The notes under the pieces are model-generated. The model was not told the origin of the DNA and did not search any database. It was given only the letters and a program-made list of their open reading frames with translations. A program made the translations under genes and the position numbers. Shown here one piece after another: positions 1 through 11,810 of a stretch of DNA of 64,000 nt (positions are counted from its first letter, which is position 1; each line of letters starts with the position of its first letter). Source of the DNA: Diadema setosum (taxonomy: Eukaryota; Echinodermata; Echinoidea; Diadematoida; Diadematidae); NCBI RefSeq assembly GCF_964275005.1, contig NC_092705.1:15589385-15653384 (forward strand). The letters are read 5' to 3'.

Positions 1-345
1 TTTTTTTTTTAACAGGAAATGCAATGAAAATTAGTGAACAGGTCAATAAATGTATAAGGAGATGCCATCAACACTTCCTTCACATGTGCACAATCAATGT
101 CTCGTAAAAACATGTGAAACTTAAAATTGATTGCGGTCTGACCTTTGAGATTCTGTTTGTCTAATTTTGCTGTCTTTACTATGATCCGAGTGCGGCGTGA
201 AGTGTATCACCAATATAATTGTTATTTCATCATGCCTTATTCAAGTTCAAAGCAGTGTTAGAATAACATGTAAAACACACAAGCAAAAAGAAGGTCCAAC
301 TTAAGCGTGTGCTGTTTCGTGGAATCTTATAAAAAAAATATAATA
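1..345. other. AT-rich non-coding flank
   Basis: I see no coding exon, RNA gene or recognisable repeat in this stretch. It ends at the TA dinucleotide that flanks the MITE beginning at 346. Confidence 0.5.
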
Positions 346-1454
346 GGTTTTCCCGGCCAATTTCGCGCTTTTATCAGTCAAAATCATTATTGCTGCATTC
401 AATTTAGCAAAATTTAGCCTATATGACATGTTTGGTATTTCAATTTTATGATCTCTTAATCAAAATTTATTTTGGATCATTTAAATTACCTTTAACGTCA
501 TTCAAATTCACACTTTTTCAAACACCATTTCGTTATTCGTTCATTCGATTTAGATTGATATAGTCACGTGATCACGTACTATGCTGCGCTTGTTCATTCG
601 AATTCATTTCTAGTCATCCAATTTAACATCTTTTGTAGTCAATTTAGTTCACATGATTATGCTTTGGTTCTTTCTTTTTCTTTCTTTTTTTCAACATAGT
701 TATTATTTTGTAAGCATCATTACATTTCATATTTACATTTTTATTTTAGAGATTTTGGCAACAATTTTTTTTTTCAATGTGCTTATTGAGTCTCCCAGTC
801 CCAAGATAATGAGCGCTTATTCCGAGTGTGTCGGCCAGTTCTAGGAAGTCAAGGTTATGACCATCAAATGTTCCTATCATTTGCTATAATCCTTTCTCTG
901 TATTCTGGAGATATACATCTGTATCTATTATGTGCTGCCATGTCTGTAAGAAGATGAAGTTAATCTGTAGTATTGGTACATGTAGGCCTATAATGACATG
1001 AATGAAAGAAAAGGGGCGTCACAAAATAACAAACTCGGTTTAAATAAGGTCAAAAATATGATACTTTTACGCTTGACAGTGTGTGAATGAAACAAAAAGT
1101 CACATAGAAATGCACACGATTAAATGTTCCCATCTCTTCAAAAAAGAAATGACATGACTCTAATTTGAATGAACATTTTTTGAATTTGATTGCCCATTCG
1201 AAAAATTGAATGACTCAAATACCCTGTTCGGCGAGTGGTGGCGTATTTGAGTGAACGTAGAGTACCAGTCAATTTGAATGCCTTTTTTTACGAATTCGAA
1301 AGCCACATGTACAAATTTCATTCATAGAAATGCTAGGTTCAGCACGCAAGTCGCAATTTTGAAAGACAGACTGTGCGAAAACGAGGGTTTTTGCTAATTG
1401 AATGAACCTTCTATCAAATGGACTGACAAAAGTGCGAAATTTGCCGGGAAAACC
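346..1454. mobile_element. Non-autonomous DNA transposon (MITE-like), TA-flanked
   Basis: The ends are inverted copies of each other: the left begins GGTTTTCCCGGCCAATTTCG, and the right end, read on the other strand, begins GGTTTTCCCGGCAAATTTCG. Similarity continues imperfectly for about 70 bases through CTTTT(A/G)TCAGTC and a TTCATTCAATT(T)AGCAAAA block. Both ends are bordered by TA (344-345 and 1455-1456), as expected for a TA target duplication of the Tc1/mariner type, though a bare TA is weak evidence. The interior has no ORF of note but is rich in short GAATGAA/TTCATTC motifs in both orientations. The superfamily is not proven. Confidence 0.75.
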
Positions 1455-1456
1455 TA

Positions 1457-2240
1457 AAATAATGCTCCCTCATGAGAAACCAATAATACAAATAGGATGA
1501 AAACGTCAAACAAATAACAAATTGCCCGTACTGACAACACACAGAAATAAACATTAGAGAGTCCTTCACAAGTGATGATTAAGATGTAACCTTTTATCCA
1601 CTGCCAGCCACTTGTAGGACTGGACGGGCACTAGAGAGTACATTTTCAACCCCGTTATGAGTCACAATTTCAATGCAAATTCTGTACTGTGACTTTATAT
1701 AAAAAGCTTCTTAGATGTACCAGCGGCATATTTAAAATCTAATGTGATACTAAGCAAGCTTTATAATAAGCGTTGTGGTTGGATTTGGATGATTTATATA
1801 TTTGGGGGCAGAATTTCTATAAAGCGTGATACAAAGCTTTTGCGAGATTCTATGTTATCATAGCCAAGTGACCTCCATAAAACCTAAATTTCTCTCTGAT
1901 CTCACTTAACACGTTTGCCAATACATATACTGTTTCAAAAGAAAAGAAGAGAGCTTGTTGGTACATTTGCAAAGACCCCAATTGTCATGCACGATTCTCC
2001 GTCTTTACGATTTACCTATGGATTCCTGTAATTCATGTACTTCTGTATCTTTCTCAGTTCTTTGTGTCTATCCAGCGCAATGAATTTTCTTACACCTACT
2101 GTCGAAGTTGCAGCAAACACTTGGAGCGGCATGCACACGAAACCCACCCCAATATACATATACATGTATATCCCTCCCCTCCACAGTATCCCTCCATTCC
2201 ATCCGCACTATATGCATATTCATTTAACCGGAACTGCTTT

Positions 2241-2243
<3 letters not shown>
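1457..2243. other. Non-coding, nothing recognised
   Basis: AT-rich sequence without a supported exon or repeat. Any further 5' exons of the gene starting at 2345 could lie here or outside the window, but I could not identify one. Confidence 0.4.
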
Positions 2244-2280
<37 letters not shown>

Positions 2281-2291
2281 ACACACACACA
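2244..2291. repeat. (CA)n microsatellite
   Basis: A nearly pure CA dinucleotide tract with one CCCA interruption. The reading frames across it (poly-His/Thr or poly-Val/Cys) are artefacts of the repeat. Confidence 0.95.
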
Positions 2292-2344
2292 CTCATTGTA
2301 CTTATAAATATGCGGAAAAACACGAACATGTCATTTTTGTTCAG

Positions 2345-2464
2345 ACACTGTCAATGTGAAAACAAGAATAACCGAAATGGAAATTAGTGGACCTGTGAAT
2401 TGGGACGTATATGCACCACCTGAACAACGGAGAGAAAACGTTCCACCACCAAATGTTGGAGATG
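2345..2464 (+). CDS. Coding exon of an unrecognised host gene (internal exon)
   Basis: The exon lies between a pyrimidine-rich acceptor (TTTTTGTTCAG) and a strong donor (G/GTAAGG). After two leading bases one frame is open throughout for 39 codons, beginning TVNVKTRITEMEISG and ending PPPNVGD; the other two frames contain stops. It leaves one base (phase 1), exactly what the next exon at 3672 needs, so the junction codon becomes GAC (Asp). The segment is hydrophilic with a Pro-rich end (APPEQRRENVPPP). I do not recognise the family. The start codon must be further upstream and was not found. Confidence 0.6.
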
Positions 2465-3671
2465 GTAAGGCAAAAATCTGTTGCGCTACGAATTAACTGT
2501 TTTCAATTTCTAGCGATTTATGAGTATATCAAATATAATAAATAGATTGATAATCAAACACTGCTGCCTACATTTGACATATTGTTATAGGAGTCAATAT
2601 CGTAGGAATATTGAAATATTATCAATGTTGTTTCGTCTTACTAGACTGATTAATCATGTATTGATGAGCAAGATACCCGCAATCCTTACACTTCTGTGTA
2701 TAGACCCCAAAACAAAACGAAACCGAATTACGAAAAATACATTAGGAAAAGACCGGGGCTTACATTTCACACGGTTGCTCGACGCGTCCGTTACGCGTAT
2801 TCGCGTTTGATATTCTGTAAGAAAAAAATGTTTAAGAGTGAAGCACGTACGAGTTATACAGCCCACGAGTTCGACATTGAAAACAGATCCATGAGTAATA
2901 CAGCTCACGAGTCATGCAACCCATGAGTTTGACATTAGGCAGATATAGCCCATAAGTTGGATTCTTTTTTTCAACTCAATTCAAACGAATTTATTGGGAA
3001 TTTTTGCATTGAACGTGAAATACAGTCATTTCTTTTTATATTTTCAAGACAATAAAACTTACAGTGTGTACATCCGAAAATAATTGAGATATACGTGTAC
3101 AGATTGAAGAAAAGAGAACACGTCAATTGGGAACCACTCGAGATATAGTGAATCAAATGATCTTACTAAATTATGGCGCATGTATTGGGAGTGTGAATGC
3201 AGAAAACTGTCGTTGAATAAGCATATAACTTGAAGATACGGCAGCCTTAAAAGATCGAAAAAAAAAAGAAAATGGGCAAAATATACATCATGTATACGTA
3301 TCGATAACAAAAGAAAAGAAAAAAATATGTACAGAGAATGAGGTGAGTGAGGTGAGCGCTGGTGCAAGTGAATGAGCCCAGCAGGCGTGCAGTAGGTGCC
3401 TTTTAAGATAACAAAACTTTAGTATGTTTATTAAATAGTTAGATGTATGGAGACTGGGACGGGGGGGGGGGGGGAGGTATCAAAACATCAAAATTAGTCT
3501 ATCTTGTTTTTAGTTACCCATTCTGATAAAGTGCTGCTGATCAGTCGATATCATACATAGCGTGGTGAAAAGTCCGATCACAAATTACACGTAAAGGCTA
3601 CGTAAATGGTTTAAATATTCGTGTACAGGGCGCTCTTTATTACATAATGGTAATTCTTTTAACTCTTCCAG
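2465..3671 (+). other. Intron with a dispersed-repeat fragment and a G tract
   Basis: The intron runs from GTAAGG to CTCTTCCAG. Around 2845-2955 it carries several degenerate copies of the phrase CCCACGAGTTCGACA, also seen at 15.15-15.5 kb and 55.72-55.87 kb. A run of G lies at about 3461-3475. No exon was seen inside. Confidence 0.5.
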
Positions 3672-4057
3672 ACGAACCATTCATTCATGACAACGACTAC
3701 AGTGGCGAAAGGATTATCCTTGACGGAGAGATTCTAGTCAAAGTTAAAATCGGAGTGAAAATACGCAAAGGAGGTCGGGTCCACCTCATTGTCTATCATA
3801 AGCATGATAACGGAACGAAGCGAATGATTCGGAAGGACTCAAAGCAGCTTCCTGCAAAAGATAATATCGTTTTTTACGATGTTAACTTCCTGGCGAAAGC
3901 CAAAGGTTTCGGTACACACCAACTGAGCATGACATTTCACGGAAAAAACAAGGAGAAAGCTGTAACATCCCTAAAGAGCTATCGCTATCAAAGGTGGGTG
4001 CCGCAGGAAGTGTTAACCAGTCGAGAGAGACTCAAGAGAGCTTCAGTGATTATTTAA
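3672..4057 (+). CDS. Coding exon, likely last exon of the unrecognised host gene
   Basis: The exon follows the acceptor CTCTTCCAG and continues the frame of the 2345-2464 exon (phase 1 to 1) to a TAA at 4055-4057, about 128 residues. It reads DEPFIHDNDYSGERIILDGE and then alternates short hydrophobic strands and polar turns (VKVKIGVKI, RVHLIVYHKH, NIVFYDVNFL, THQLSMTFH), which suggests a mostly beta fold. No signal peptide, membrane segment or catalytic motif is visible. The end is basic (TSRERLKRASVII). An internal donor-like AAAG/GTGGGT at 3991-3999 could splice to the acceptor at 4382 and give a different short C-terminus, so the 3' end is uncertain. Family and function unknown. Confidence 0.65.
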
Positions 4058-4382
4058 TGAAGATTTACTATGTGGCATGTGGTCTATAATATGTGTCAAC
4101 CATTAGAGCAAATTATAGGGCATATAGTCACAGGCTGCTTTCGCCTTCTTACTTGCAAGAAAATGCTGACTTTACTCCCACAAAATGCCATGACAAGTCA
4201 TATTTTTTCCATTTTAAAGTTAGTTAGTTTGTTTTTTCATTTGAATTTCAAAAGATGACTTTAATTCTTAATCAACAACTTTGTCTTTTATGGAGACTGT
4301 GTAATGAAGAGGAAACTACATAAACAGTGCCAATTGGCATTTTAGATCTCTACGCATTATTCATTTTCCATTTTTCTTTCAG

Positions 4383-4493
4383 CCGTCATGCAGAACAAGA
4401 ACAATGCAAATGCTAGCGAAAAAGGAGGAACCCATGACACATTTGACCCTGTCACTCGCTACCGATATTCAACAAAGCATGAGTATATGATGC
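4383..4493 (+). other. Possible alternative 3' exon
   Basis: A good acceptor (TTTTTCTTTCAG) precedes a stretch that is open in one frame for 37 codons (starting VMQNKNNANASEKGG) until a TAG that lies inside the LTR-like sequence beginning at 4494. The best donor in the previous exon, AAAG/GTGGGT, joins in another frame and would give only about 11 residues ending CKC. So the site looks spliceable but its coding frame is unresolved. Confidence 0.25.
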
Positions 4494-4800
4494 TGTAGCA
4501 TGTTCTTATAGTGGCATTTTACCCGAACTTTCTGGACTGTTTCATCGCTACCAGAACTTCATCCTCTCCGCGAACTCTCCGAACTGTTTCATCGCTAGCA
4601 GAACTTCATCATCTAAGCGAACTCTCCTGACTGTTTCATTGCTACCAGAACTTCAACATTCTTGGTTTCCTGCTACCAGTATAAGATCTATCCCTTTGTA
4701 TTCCTCATCTAAAAACTTCACAGTTTTTCGCAACATCTTCTTGATCTCTCCTGACTGTTCGTATATCCTCATAATACTTGTGGAAACAATAAATGGCAAG
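4494..4800 (+). mobile_element. LTR-like fragment with ~50-bp tandem repeats
   Basis: It starts TGTAGCATGTTCTTAT, the same 16 bases that open the internal LTR at 25470. About three imperfect copies of a 45-60 bp unit follow (CTGTTTCATCGCTAGCAGAACTTC type, 4525-4665), then AATAAA near 4788. This looks like a degraded Ty3/gypsy LTR fragment. The right boundary is not certain and no matching target duplication was found. Confidence 0.35.
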
Positions 4801-4849
4801 TTGGTTAAGGTACAATAGATAAGAGCTAACAGATTATCTCTTGATTTTC

Positions 4850-6123
4850 AGAAAAATGAATATACTGTATCATCTTTACAAAAAAAAAATATTGTTTTTG
4901 ATAAGATTTCGGTAGAAAATGTTCCCGATATAAAATTTCTAAGGACTACTATTGATAATAAACTCTCCTGGAAATGTCATGTTGATAACATCACCAAAAT
5001 TTTATCTGGTCATATTGGTGTTATTGACAGAGTAAAGTTTTGCCTCCCAATAACTCAGATATTACCATATTTACATTTGGCTTGCGGCAACGCCCGTTAA
5101 AATCTGTTAGATAGATGGCTGTTTCCGCAAAAAAGGACACACCGTGTTATTTTAACTCTTTCAGAGATCTTACACTGACTAATTATTCTTTTAGAATAAG
5201 TTGCTAGAGATAAAAGATTTATATCATTTCAATTGGTTCAGTTCATGTTTAATTTAAGAAACGGGACCTTACCTGATTTATTTACTAAATATGTTTCAAA
5301 AGAATTTTTCCTTTCATAAATATCCCATCAGACAATCTGAAGAATATTATTTACCTTTGTTATGGTCCATGTTAGCACAAAATACGTTTATATATGACAC
5401 TGTATGGCGGGCCAAGATTTTGGATGCATTAATTGATAATATCAAAAATGCCCCATCATTAGCTGATGAGTAAAGGTAACTGACGTGGATATTGCTGCAA
5501 TCATATAAACAAAATGCATGAGTGTAATCTAATTGATTAGTATACAATCAGTATTTATTAGCATCAAGCCATAACCTCAACCTCACGTCTTTCTTCTTCC
5601 CCTTTCTTCTTGGCTTTCTCCTTTCTCAACACCCGTCCGATTTTCGTTGTATCGTTGCTTTTGTAGTGTTCTTGTCCGTACTTCGGTAGGTCTTAGTTCC
5701 TGTACTTGTCTTATATCTTCCGTATTATGTGCTGTTATGTGCTGCCGGACTTTTGCGTTTCGAGAGTATTACCCTTATGAAATATTACAAAATTATGTAT
5801 GTATTAATATTTAATTTGGTTAATTATTCAAGCAATATGAATCAGGTTTGGTGACCATGATGATCTTCCTTTTTCCTCAGTACATTGTATGTTGCAAAGG
5901 GGGAGGGGGGGGGCACAATCTACAAGCTTGCCTTTTTTTGTGGTTCCCCATCTCCATCCTCTGATTCATTATCATTACAATGCCTATTTGTATGAGCCCA
6001 TTCTAAGGTATAATGTATTCCCCTTTTTATTGACTACTTATGTTGAAATTCTGGACTTCCATGGTCACTGTGCATAAATGTTACTTATTATGTTGGGATG
6101 GAGAAAAGACAATGAACTGAACT
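4850..6123 (+). mobile_element. LINE relic, 3' end (degenerate reverse transcriptase C-terminus)
   Basis: Broken frames between about 4920 and 5475 read like the end of a LINE reverse transcriptase: a FLG.TIDNKLSWKCHVDNI block, then an FQLVQFMFNLRNGTLPDLF block, with stops and frame changes between. The sequence after the last stop (5471) is pyrimidine-rich and ends near 6110-6123 in GACAATGAACTGAACTG, typical of short tandem tails at LINE 3' ends. The clade cannot be assigned safely. Confidence 0.5.
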
Positions 6124-8105
6124 GTTTTTTTATTCTTGGAACCCGCAGCTACCAGCTATGCTTTTGCGGTTCCTTCATTTCACATCTTATTGAGAATAGT
6201 CTGTTTCATAGATCCCGTACGCTGACACACTTTCTAGTAAAGATCCACTGTTAAATTAAACTATTACCGATTCGATAGGCATTTTCATTACAGACGCAGC
6301 ATAGCATCAAATGCCTTGATTTCTTAATTTCAAAACAATAGCTCGCACTCTTTTAACAATAGCACTCTTTTATATTTTGTTATAAAATGATTGGGAGGTG
6401 TTTAAAGCAATGCTTTTCTTAAGCTATAGCATAAAGTCAACTTTCTTAATCAAAAAAAAAAAAACCCTGATATTGTAAATGTGTGTAGTAGTAAAAAGAA
6501 GTAGAATACCCCTCTCGCTGACAATCTCTTTTATATGCTTCAATTGCTTTGGCTAATCTCGATAAATGTATAATGTATATAGCAATGAGGAATACCAATT
6601 AAAGACGTATCCTAAAATGTTATGATAATGCATAAATAAATTATCTGTTTTAACAGGTCAATGTATGTAACACCATGTATCAACAATTAACTGGATAATT
6701 ATTCAATTTCGCACAAAAACTTTTTCAGTTTCGACACTTCCAGACGCGAATCAAATATTTCGGTTATGTCAGCTTACCAATTGATAGCTTTCATCATAAC
6801 ACAATTTTTGTTCATAACGTTATCTATGTTTTTCCTATGCACATACACCCCGAACAAGTACTTTGCTGTACTAGCTGAGAATACTGTTCTTTATTTTTCT
6901 CAGTGTTAGATAATGCTCATTCATTGATATTGTTTGTATGCATGGCATGAGCCGAAGCTTGTTTAGACGTCGAATATTCATGTTAATTAAAGAGGTGGTG
7001 TTTGTGATTGATGGGTTTCTTATGGGTCTGCTCGATAATCCCTATAAGTTCTTATATTGACATGATTGATAAGTTGAGAGATTGTTAACACAGTACAATA
7101 TATTTTTTTTTTTGTCTTATATGTTCAGTTTATAGTTTTCGCCATGGCTCGTTTCTTAGGTTTTTGCATTTCTTGTTTCAGTTCGAAACAAAATTTAGAA
7201 AGTGTCGTCCTTTGACTGCTGTGATAGCAATTGGTGGGTGATGGGAAACATGAAACTAATTACATCGGTTTTTTTTTTCTACAGAATTCGTAAATACGCT
7301 GTCGTTGCGCGTCTGCTATGAAAAATAGTACAAGGACACTGCGTTTATATAGATTTCATGCTATATCATTATTGTTGGTATCAAAGCTTTGCTTAGTATC
7401 AGTGGTCATAGTATTAATACATAATGACTAACCAAGGCTGGATATCAGCTCGAAGCCGCCAGAAATAGACATCGTATTACGAGTGTATCATGATTTATTG
7501 CGAATGCTTTATTAAATGATGAAATGTGTTTTTTTTTTTCTTTATATTTTCAGGCCATTTAATTTCTAATTAATCTAATCTTTAAAAATCTGATGATTTT
7601 ATAGGCCCGAAAGGGCCATCAAAATGATAATGTGTAGCCTTGGTATAACTCATTTTATGTAGTTTAATTAGTCATTGTTTTGTGTATTCATTGTTTTCGT
7701 TGTTGTTGTTGTTGTTGTTGGTAAAGGGAATTATTAAAGAAGACACAAATGGATTTTAATGCGCGTGTTAGTGCTTGTATTGATTATATATTGTAATCCA
7801 TCATTGTATGTTGTCACTATCGCATGTTCGTCTCAACTGTTCAAAATGTGTAGGCCCTGCAAATTCGACTGAATTGTCCTAGAGAGACCTGCTTTGCGTC
7901 TTGTACACATTCTGTTTCCATGACCTGTTGCATCCACGTATTGTCGTTATGAACGGACTTCTTCTGCAGGTTATAATTGCAGACAAAGTCTGTGAAGCCA
8001 GTTTCTTTAATCGTCTCACACTTCAAGACAGTTGACGATTCTATGTTATGTAAGTAAAAAATGATCTTCCTTCAATTTTCCTGTATTTTTACAGTGTATA
8101 TATAA
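6124..8105. other. Non-coding, AT-rich
   Basis: No exon or named element is supported. A short (GTT)n tract lies at about 7698-7718 and several T tracts are scattered through it. Confidence 0.45.
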
Positions 8106-8107
8106 TA

Positions 8108-8148
8108 GTGAGATCTGAAAAAGAAAGTAGAAATCGGTGCGTAGCTTA

Positions 8149-8180
<32 letters not shown>
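8108..8180 (-). mobile_element. SINE 3'-end fragment running into (TA)n
   Basis: The phrase GAAATCGGTGCGTAGCTT is shared with the two SINE copies at 38.65-39.14 kb and, as at 38645, abuts a (TA)n tract here. Only the 3' part is present; no tRNA-like head is seen. Confidence 0.5.
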
Positions 8181-8181
<1 letters not shown>

Positions 8182-8351
8182 CTCGTAGATGGGTCATTTG
8201 GAAGACATTTCCATTTGGTTTATATGCACATTTTAAAATACATGTTCAATGGCAATTTACGCAATGGAGACACGAAAATTGTCTCCTTAATGACCAGTTG
8301 TCTCCCTAATGAAGACACTTCCCCCCAATATGTCTCCCTAAGGTGCCAACT

Positions 8352-8355
<4 letters not shown>

Positions 8356-8401
<46 letters not shown>

Positions 8402-8438
8402 GTGTGTGTGTGTAATGATTATATGGTGTATATATTTA

Positions 8439-8490
<52 letters not shown>
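8356..8490. repeat. (TA)n and (TG)n microsatellites
   Basis: Two long TA tracts (about 8356-8399 and 8440-8488) with a short TG tract and ATTATATGGTG between. The segment before (8215-8355) has several GTCTCC/GAGAC phrases of unknown origin. Confidence 0.9.
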
Positions 8491-9250
8491 TATATCATTA
8501 CAAATAGACATAGATACACATACATACATGTAACTCGATATAGATCCAGTTTTAGCGAGACTTTGTGCAGATAAACAGTGTCAGCTGTAAAAAGCATGTG
8601 ATTAAACAGCATTATATACTAGTATTTTTGACACAATGTTTCCCTAAAGCTGGAAACACATGCAAATTATGATTTGTATATGCATACATAAGTGTATCAT
8701 TTATACATGTGTCAATTCCAGTTGACGAAAATATGATTTCATTTTGACAAATTGTGCATTTTAAAGTTATGGTACACCACCACTGCAAAAATCATACACA
8801 CGCACCATTTATTCAAGAAACTGCTTCCTGAATTCTTCCGAGTACTAGTACATTTGAGAACAGTTGATTAATGGCTGATATTAAACCCAAGAATTGATAT
8901 CAAATATACATATGAATTTTCTTGTCCGGCTATGACTATGGCTATGACTACGACTATTTAGTTGAATTTCAATCGATGGAAAATACTCTTTACAGTTTTG
9001 CCTACAATATGATACCAACAACATCCTATTTACGAAAGCAAATCGTAAGTACTCAATAGGTACTCTAACCTGTAATGTTTATGTGTTCAACAGCGTCCCA
9101 TACATATCGTGACAATTATTATTTCGTTAATACAGACCAGTCTAACATATTAGATCTAGCAATGCTACGTGCCATATGAATATGCAATACTCTTGGGAGA
9201 CCATGCCCCGAGTCTGTGTATGCACAGGGTGCATTTGCTTCTCATGACAC
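8490..9250. other. Non-coding, nothing recognised
   Basis: No supported exon. Short GACTA(C/T)GGCTATGACTA direct repeats occur near 8930-8960. Confidence 0.4.
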
Positions 9251-9254
9251 TTAA

Positions 9255-9601
9255 GCCCGACGCACACTACATGATTTTGCCCCGATTCACCGGTCTTAAG
9301 ACCATAAGACTAGAAGTGTGACTTCACAGTCTTTTCATTTTGTAGTCGTACGACTGGGTCTTAGCGCCAGTCGTAGAGATTTGACATGTTGAATTTCTAC
9401 GACCAGTCGTAGGCTTTTAGCCATTCACAATGCAGTAAAATGCAAGCACACGCAGTGCGCAGTGCGCGCGCTTTACAGTCGTAAGCCTATACTCATAAGG
9501 TTCGGTCGTATTGTGTGCGGTGTCCGGTCGTACGACTGGTCTTAAGACCCAGCTTGGCTTAAGACTTTCAGACCAGTCTGTTCGTGTAGTGTGCGGTGGC
9601 C
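9255..9601. mobile_element. MITE with TTAA target duplication (piggyBac-like)
   Basis: TTAA at 9251-9254 and 9602-9605 brackets inverted ends: the left begins GCCCGACGCACACTAC, and the right read on the other strand begins GGCCACCGCACACTAC. The 347-bp interior is full of GTCGTACGACT and GGTCTTAAGAC palindromes and has no transposase ORF. TTAA duplications are characteristic of piggyBac-type transposition, so this is inferred to be a non-autonomous copy. Confidence 0.75.
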
Positions 9602-9644
9602 TTAAGACTGCATTAGAAATAGAAAACAGAGTGAGGTAGGGCAA

Positions 9645-9790
9645 GGGGGAGGGGTTCATGAAGCATTTTGTCCGACAAAGTTGCCAGACAAATTTGCTCT
9701 TAGCCAATCAGATGCAAGGATTCCAGTAGCTTGTAACACTTTGTCAGGGAAATATCCGACTAAAACGCTTCATGAATCCCCCCCCCCCAG
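9645..9790. mobile_element. Short hairpin (foldback) element
   Basis: TTCATGAAGCATTTTGTCCG near the left is mirrored by the reverse complement of the right end, ATTCATGAAGCGTTTTAGTCGG. The arms continue imperfectly for about 35-40 bases, and G- and C-runs lie outside them. No protein is encoded. Confidence 0.6.
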
Positions 9791-9795
9791 AAAAT

Positions 9796-11640
9796 TGTAG
9801 AGGGAAAAGTATCAATAAGAGAAACTGAGAAAGAGAAGTTTGTGGTTGTTTTCATTGTATGCCGTATGTCTTGTCAGGTAACGAGTATGATTTACAATTC
9901 CTTACGCATATATGCGTCATCGACGGCATCTTCATCTGAAACGTAATCATCACGGATAAGGCATAAAATATTCTTAATTTGTCTGTTGTAATGAACAATA
10001 ATTCAATCTGTATGATGTATTTTCTCAAAAGCTGTGGACACAGATTAATGACTCGCATATCAAAAGCTTATTGCTGGAAAATGTAGGCAGATTTTATTTG
10101 TCATTATTTTGAGACTACGTTATCACTCTCAAAACGGAAACCTTTAAACACACACACACACACATACCACTGAAACAGCGGTTCTGTAATAAAGGTATAT
10201 GCCCATTTTTACGTCATGAATTCACAATTTGCTGTTTCTTGCAGATCTGCAAATGGATTATTTTCATTAAGGTGTTAACTTTTGTATGGACTTCTAGGTA
10301 CGTAGTGCGTGGAAATGTTTATTGACTGTTTTACTGGAAATGGCAAGTGGGATTGTTTTAAACATTGTATAAAAAAAACTGCGTCTAAGATGCTACTTCA
10401 TTAAGATGGGTATCAGCCCAAAGATTGCATTTTTAACTCTAAAACATATATTTTCAAGCGGCTGTGCATCTTTTCAGAGAAAGGCTGAGACCAAAAGATA
10501 ATTGAGATTTGAAATATTTCTGTATTGTACTTTTCTTAAAAGCAAAATGCAAATATTGGTCATGTTACCTTTATCATTTTTTTTCTTTTTAGTTTGGTGA
10601 TAACCCTTTCATTGGATGACTGATTAGGATCAACATTGTACAGAATAACTTAATCACACGTATCATTGTTGCGTTTTGGGCTATATTTTTACCTCGCCTG
10701 AAAGAAAGGAAAACAAAAACTATTGTTACCTAATGCTCGTTGTACGTGAAGTTTTTCCAAAAACAATCAACAATTATTCATGGGCGACATTGGGTGCAAT
10801 CTAAGACAAAGTTTTGATTTATTCAGGTCTGATTTTTATTTCAGTTTGTGTTCTGCCACAATCTCTCACTAATTCATTGTAGTATTTTATCTTTACTATA
10901 GTTCAAGGCAAAAACAAATGAAATCCAGCTTGGGAAATTCCCGAAGAATCGCCGGCAGCCAAGGTGTTGATCACCAGCGCTTCCACGGCAGCATACATCC
11001 ATGATGATACCTATGAATAAAATATATCAGGAAATGTAAATCAAAAGTTTGGTCACGTGACATACAATCCTTATTCATGTTTTATACACAACATACACGT
11101 AATTCCAAAATGTACAGCTAAATTAACTATATACATGTGTCTTGATATTTTTTAAAGCTTGGCAGTGACAAGAGTCGGGTTGAGATTTTTTTCTTTAAAT
11201 CGCGGGTTTTGTCAGCCACGTGCCGATACACAGCATTGACAAAGTCACTTTCTCTTCTCTATAAGAATGCTAGATGAAATTCTCTGTCTCCTCAGTGCAT
11301 TCTGACTTGCGGGCTTTGCGCATCATGAAACACGCAAAGTTGAAGTTTATAACTTGTAAAATCTCTCATTTAGCTGCCACTCAGCATGGTCACTAATTGA
11401 AATTACACTTTTGTTTCGTTCAAGCTGATCACCTGTCACCCAACCCAAAGCTGAACGACCCCCTCATCGTGGTCCAAAGATATAATCCATTGACCTATAC
11501 AAAAATAAGATTTTAGTACAGGTGTATAGACATACAGACTGGCACACACACATACACACACAGACACACATACAGACAAGTATTTGGATATCATGGTGAA
11601 TGACACAGATTAAAAAACAAAGCGAATACAAAAGTGACCT
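9796..11640. other. Non-coding sequence downstream of the small Ser-rich gene
   Basis: No exon is firmly supported. On the minus strand a donor-like G/GTAAGG at about 11645-11640 lies after the stop codon of the exon ending at 11689, so a spliced 3' UTR is possible. Short CA tracts occur at 10150 and 11548. Confidence 0.35.
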
Positions 11641-11688
11641 TACCGCTTGTGTTTAAAGAGTTTTGTTGTTGTTGTTGTTGTTGTCTGC

Positions 11689-11810
11689 CTACTTCGAGTC
11701 AGATGCCCCTCCTCCGTTCGTGCTGGACCCACTGGTATCACTAGATCCGCCACCAGCAGAGCCATTTGTAGAGTCATCTGAAGAGCCATTTGTAGAGTCA
11801 CCTGTACTTG
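11689..11810 (-). CDS. Last coding exon of a small Ser/Gly/Asp-rich protein
   Basis: On the minus strand a T-rich acceptor (TTTTTTTTAG) is followed by two bases and then 39 codons to a TAG at 11691-11689. The peptide is highly biased: STGDSTNGSSDDSTNGSAGG, then a GSSDTSGSSTNGGG block and an ASDSK end, with DSTNGS repeated twice. The two leading bases (phase 1) fit the first exon at 36786-36705, which ends with one base; the junction codon is CCA (Pro). The chain would be 67 residues, acidic and probably disordered. No homologue is recognised. More exons between the two are possible. Confidence 0.5.

Noticed and set aside
2035-2387. 90-107 codon ORFs across the CA tract
   Set aside because: His/Thr or Val/Cys runs come from the (CA)n repeat; only the 2345-2464 portion in another frame is supported by splice sites.
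8137-8415. 92-codon ORF rich in Tyr-Ile
   Set aside because: Produced by two (TA)n tracts.
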